Shown here: positions 60,076-64,000 of the stretch, one piece after another
How positions within the stretch are numbered: the first letter of the stretch is position 1
Layout: each line of letters begins with the position of its first letter
Source: Chaetorhynchus papuensis
Lineage: Eukaryota > Chordata > Aves > Passeriformes > Rhipiduridae
Direction: 5' to 3'
DNA length: 64,000 bases
Assembly: GCA_013396525.1 (NCBI GenBank)
Contig: VWYX01000716.1
Location: 176,035 to 240,034 of the forward strand
Position numbers and translations under genes: made by a program
The notes under the pieces: model-generated
Seen by the model: only the letters and a program-made list of their open reading frames with translations
Database searches by the model: none
What the model was told of the DNA's origin: nothing

Positions 60076-60686
60076 ACGGACTTAAGGTTTTTTTCCAGGT
60101 CTTTTATCTTCCTTTGACCTTGGAGGTTATGTGTACAAAATATATTGCTGGATTAAGCCTGAGAAAATTAGGGTTTATCATTTTTAGTGATACGTGGAAG
60201 AATTTGCCATTGCATGGGTATTATTTTTCAATGCTTTGCCAGGTTTCAGGGACAGAACCCACCTTTTACTCCTCCGAATGACCTCCTCCCATGTCTAGAT
60301 AAAAAAAGGCGGCCTGTCATCTGATCAACGAGGTGGCAGTGGTACCACGTGGTCTTTTCCTAAACTCAGAAAGGCAAAAAAAGGAAGATGAGGGGATGGG
60401 GAAAAAACCCCATTTATTGCCAGGTTAAAATGAGCTGGGAACATGCTTCTAGAGTAGTGCTTGCTTAGCCTGAGCTGAAGCAGAAGTTCAGAATTGCTTA
60501 ATGATATCAACGTACTTTAAAAGAAATTCTTTTGTAGGACAGTTTGGCTCATAGCAAAATTTATCTCTTCTCAGTGAAAGTTTCTTCAAGTCTGGCCTGC
60601 AGCTTTGGTACATGTAGAAAAGAGGAAACCACTAACAGACAAAGCTGGGGAAAGATGGGGAGCACAGGTATAATGAGGAGTATTTC

Positions 60687-61069
60687 AGGGAGATGGTGGA
60701 GCTTAGCCTGGAGAAAAGGAGGCTCCTGGGAGGACTGATCACTCTCCACAACTACCTGACAGGAGGGTGGAGCCAGGGGGAGGTCAAAATCCCTGGTAAC
60801 AGGTGGCAGGATGAGAGGAAATGGCCTAAAATTGAACCAAGGGAGGTTTAGATTGGATATTAGGAAAAATTTCTTCACTAGAGGAGTGGTCTAACATTGG
60901 AACAGGGCAGTGGTGGAGTCACCATCTCTGGAGGGATTTAAAAGATGTCCAGATGTGTCACTTGTGGACATGGTTTAGTGGTGGGCTTGGAACTGCTGGG
61001 TTAATGGTTGGAGTCAATGCTCATAGAGGTCTTTTCCAACCTAAATGATTTTATGCTTCTGTGATCCTA
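60687..61069 (+). mobile_element. CR1 LINE, 3' end in sense orientation
   Basis: The copy reads in sense from AGATGGTGGAGCTTAGCCTGG through AGGAGGCTCCTGGGAGGAC, CACAACTACCTGACAGGAGG, GAGGAAATGGCCTAAAATTG, GGAGGTTTAGATTGGATATT, AAAAATTTCTTCACTAGAGG and GTGGTGGAGTCACCATCTC. It ends in GGTCTTTTCCAACCTAAATG and TTATGCTTCTGTGATCC. Compared with the usual CR1 text, about ten bases are missing between GGAACAGG and GCAGTGGTGGAG. It is 5'-truncated with no reverse-transcriptase region. Confidence 0.95.
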
Positions 61070-61639
61070 CTTCTCTGATGGGAAAGAGGAGTTGACTCAT
61101 TCTCACACCTGTGCTACTTCTAATAATGATTGAACAGCCTGAGTTATTTGACCTCACAATAATTTTCCTTAATTTTTCACCTGCATGCTATACCCTTCTG
61201 TCCTCATACCAACAAGCTGTAATTATACAGCTGCACTGGTGTTAGCACCACTGTGATTTCTGCCAGGTTGTCTTTCCATGCAGACTCAAGACATTTGAAT
61301 CAAAGTTGGTTCATTTTATTTTAATCTTTGCTTCAGCTGTATATATAGAACCACTATAATTACTCTCTGCAAAACACACTGTCTTGCTGCAAAAATATTA
61401 GACATATTGCTTTTCCTGTTCTCAGCTCAAGAAGACAGGGAATAAGCTCGGGGATCAGAGTGTATGATCACATGTAAACCTTGAGGAGTGGATGTAGACT
61501 TCAGGTTTTTGTGGTGTGCAGGGCAAATTCCCATTAATCCTGTGTGTCTTGCAGCGTGGTAGCTTTCTGATCCTGTTGGTCAAGAAGCAGTTAGGTCTGA
61601 GTTACTCTGGGGACTGATGTCATGACTTAGCCAAGGAGA
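61070..61639. other. No gene seen
   Basis: Unique AT-leaning sequence between the CR1 copy and the next candidate element. No repeat or frame was recognised. Confidence 0.5.
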
Positions 61640-62130
61640 ATTAAAAACACTGATGTGACGATAGGCTGTGAAGGCGAGGATATCCACGGGGGTATAGGTG
61701 TCACGCCATGAGAACAGCAGCAGAATGGAGTCTTTGCTGCAAGGAATGACCTGAAAATCCAAGGCCATTAATGTGAATTTGAGATCAGCTTTCCACGGCT
61801 TTACCAAGGAAGGCTATAAAAAGGACAAAACGCTTCGGGCCACGCAAGAGTGCAGATGTTAATGAAAACAAAAATCAGAAGTTGAAGCATAACCAATTTA
61901 ATGCCTGTCCGAACTTGTACATGAGATATCCACTTGCAAGGCATGCGGCGAGGGCCTGTGACCTCATTTCCCCTGGCACACGGGGAGAAAGTGTTATTTT
62001 CTCATGCCATCACACAGAAACCGGAAGCTTTTCTTTCCAAGTGATAACTTGAACAGATGCAACTTATTTCCCAGTAATGCAGGCGGCAACATGTGTTGCC
62101 ACTGCAGTTCGAAATGTCCATTAATTTAAC
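61640..62130. promoter_or_regulatory. Candidate conserved non-coding element
   Basis: CpGs are retained in otherwise CpG-poor DNA (GTGACGATAGG, GGTGTCACGCC, AACGCTTCGGGCCACGC, GCATGCGGCGAGGGCC). Also present are AAGGCCATTAATGTG, GCTATAAAAAGG (TATA-like, 61814-61825) and AACCAATTTAATGCC. It is repeat-free. The TATAAAA with flanking GC is noted, but no transcript evidence exists. Minus frame 61580-61807 (75 codons) is unrecognised. Confidence 0.4.
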
Positions 62131-62754
62131 AGTAAATCCCTTATCCCTGTAAAATGAAAACACCATTTTCTACATGGACAGAGAAGAGCGTATAACTCTG
62201 CTTTTCAGATGTTAGAGCCTCCAGTGGACAATTGTTCACCAATTTCAATTTACACAGCTGGCTGTCTCATCCTGAAAAGATGCCTTAGGACTGAGAAAGC
62301 ATGGAAAGTAAATTACCATCTCATTCCAAACAACATCATTTCCCTCTCCCCCAGGCTAAAATCGAGGTATGTTAATACAACAATGTTAGGAAGTCAGCCC
62401 TGCTTCTGTTGGCACAACATTTGACCTATGTAAAGAGGCCAAAATTTTCTGAATCTGTAGAAATGAAGCTTTGTAGATACCAGAATCTTGTTTGTCTTAC
62501 CTAAAGATGATTATGAGGAAAGGACAGAGGTGCACAAAGTAATGAAAGATTTTGTTGCAATTAGAGTGAAAATTAAAACAGCCCTGTCTTGCAGAGTTAA
62601 AACATGCAAGCAAAAAATGAAGTTTCTGCTTTATGTTAGAAAAATAACCATATTGAGGGTTCTGCTCTCAAGTATTGCCAGTTTTTCTTCTCCATGTAAT
62701 ACAGCAGTGGAAAATACTAAATTCAAGACAGTCCAAATCTGTTTCTGACATTAT
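62131..62754. other. No gene seen
   Basis: AT-rich unique sequence with short plus-strand frames (71 and 86 codons) lacking any recognised motif. Confidence 0.5.
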
Positions 62755-63290
62755 CAACAGTGGGAAGGGAATGATCTGACTCAGCAACATCATTATCGCT
62801 AAGAGCACTTGAGCATGCTGAGTTTATAAATTTGATAATGCCTGGTTTATGAGTTTGATTACTGAGTTAAATTATAGCTCGCAGTAATTAGCCCAATTAT
62901 TGCTCACTCTACCACTGTGCTGGAAAAACTAACAAAACACACAGCCAAATACTGATCATGATACACATATGACAGCAAGAGGGAGATGGGAGCTGTGGCA
63001 CCGCCCCCCAGCCCAACACTGCTCTTTTCCATCCTTACTTCACTCCTGTCAGATTATTTTAACATTTGTGAATGCTTTTCCATAACCATGGTACAATGGC
63101 AAGGAGTCTGGAATTGATACAGTCTCGATACTGTAAAGCAATATGATTTTTCTATTAAAGTTTGATGTTTAGCAAAACCTCGCAATCCATCTAGAATTAG
63201 GTTTTTCTAAATGATCAGAATTGTTTTCCTTCTTCCTGAAAGGGGCATGAATCATATAAACAATACCAAAGGGGATGCTATTCCAAGGCA
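62755..63290. promoter_or_regulatory. Candidate conserved non-coding elements (two adjacent blocks)
   Basis: The first block (about 62755-62945) has ATGATCTGACTCAGCAAC (AP-1/MAF-like), CATTATCGC, TTGATAATGCC, GCAGTAATTAGCCCAATTATTGC. The second (about 63050-63290) has TCCATAACCATGG, CTCGATACTG, CTAGAATTAGG and CATGAATCATATAAACAATACC. A GC patch (CACCGCCCCCCAGCCC, about 63000-63015) lies between them. Repeat-free, with no frame. Confidence 0.4.
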
Positions 63291-64000
63291 TGTTAGAAAC
63301 CCTGTGAGAAGTTCAGTGCTACTGGGAGGCTGAGTCCATTCTGCCCCTGGAAACCTCCTCCTCCTTCATACCTTGAGGCATAACATCAGCTGTATTAACG
63401 TAGCCTGAGAGGTCTCACTTCTCCAGCAGACTTTGCCAGAAGTGGAAGGACCTCTATTTTTTTTGAGCAGTGCAACCAGAGCTTAGGCAATGCTAAGTGC
63501 AGTTCAATAAGGTCTCCTCAGGTGTGGGAATTGACATCCACCCAGCCCCAAAAGTGCTCTCCCTGTCCATCTGTAGGCTGAGATGAAGCTGCCACAGCAG
63601 AATTGTGCAGAAAGGTGTGCAAGAGTGATTTTTGCACATCTTTTTGCACATTTTGGCACATCAGGATGAGGCAGAGAGAGGATGATCAGCTGCACTAGTG
63701 CTGAGAACACGTCTTAGGAGGGATCATCACCTTGGTACTGCCCTCAGCCCCTGTGGTTTTAGTAAGGTCTTACCAAATATGACCTATACAAAATCCTGGT
63801 AGTAGGACCTAGGATTCTCTCCCTCTCTGCCCTCCCTAACCACCAGGTTATTGTACAAAAATCTGGTGTGAGGAGGCAGCAGACACAGCCACTGTAAATA
63901 CCAGGGACAAGAAAGGTTTTTTGCAGTTCATCATGGGCTATAGGGGTTACAGGACTGTTCTGGGCGTGCTCAGAGCTGCACAAAGCATGTGTGAGGGCTG
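63291..64000. other. No gene seen to the window end
   Basis: Moderate-GC unique sequence. Short minus frames (68 and 74 codons) are unrecognised. A small local repeat of TTTGCACAT occurs around 63628-63662. Confidence 0.5.

Noticed and set aside
1..64000. tRNA, complete rRNA, CRISPR array, bacterial operon, prophage or intact endogenous retrovirus
   Set aside because: No cloverleaf, direct-repeat/spacer pattern, ribosome-site-linked gene series, LTR pair or retroviral coding motif was seen on either strand.

Overview
This 64 kb window reads as a non-coding stretch of a bird nuclear genome. Three fairly clear truncated CR1 LINE 3' ends and one weaker copy, an AT-leaning background, low interspersed-repeat density, no Alu or L1, and no compact bacterial-style genes all point to an avian host, with another sauropsid as the alternative. 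I found no intact protein-coding gene. The open frames are short, overlap on both strands and match no family I know, except for one decayed transposase.

Layout. A (GGAA)n microsatellite (30-112) borders a CpG-rich island (about 170-2050), the only promoter-like sequence here. Inside it is a plus-strand consensus splice donor (AAG|GTAAGT, 1443/1444). About 1.6 kb downstream is a well-formed acceptor (3071-3072) and a second consensus donor (3285/3286). Together they frame a possible 213-bp exon with one frame open throughout. This could be the 5' end of a long non-coding RNA or of a gene with very large introns whose coding exons lie outside the window. The gene cannot be named from the sequence.

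From about 3.3 kb to 64 kb the window is intergenic or intronic. It holds several blocks that look like conserved developmental enhancers: about 2060-2330, 5760-6115, 8010-8260, 24480-25320, 40200-41110, 59200-60070, 61640-62130 and 62755-63290. They are rich in TAATTA/ATTA, ATGCAAAT and CAGCTG-type motifs and free of recognisable repeats. Conservation itself could not be tested. Such blocks in a gene-poor interval are typical of the surroundings of developmental transcription-factor genes.

Repeats are sparse. They are CR1 copies at 15031-15580 (-), 28371-28560 (-), 48181-48362 (-) and 60687-61069 (+); a much older CR1-like tail at 26086-26200; MIR-like scraps at 20855-20900, 53850-53900 and 59030-59075; a fold-back element (7751-7814) and related fragments; and several microsatellites. 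The most distinctive item is a decayed hAT-superfamily transposase on the minus strand (about 33640-35030), with stops and frame changes but a recognisable catalytic-core Cys/His segment and C-terminal dimerisation segment.
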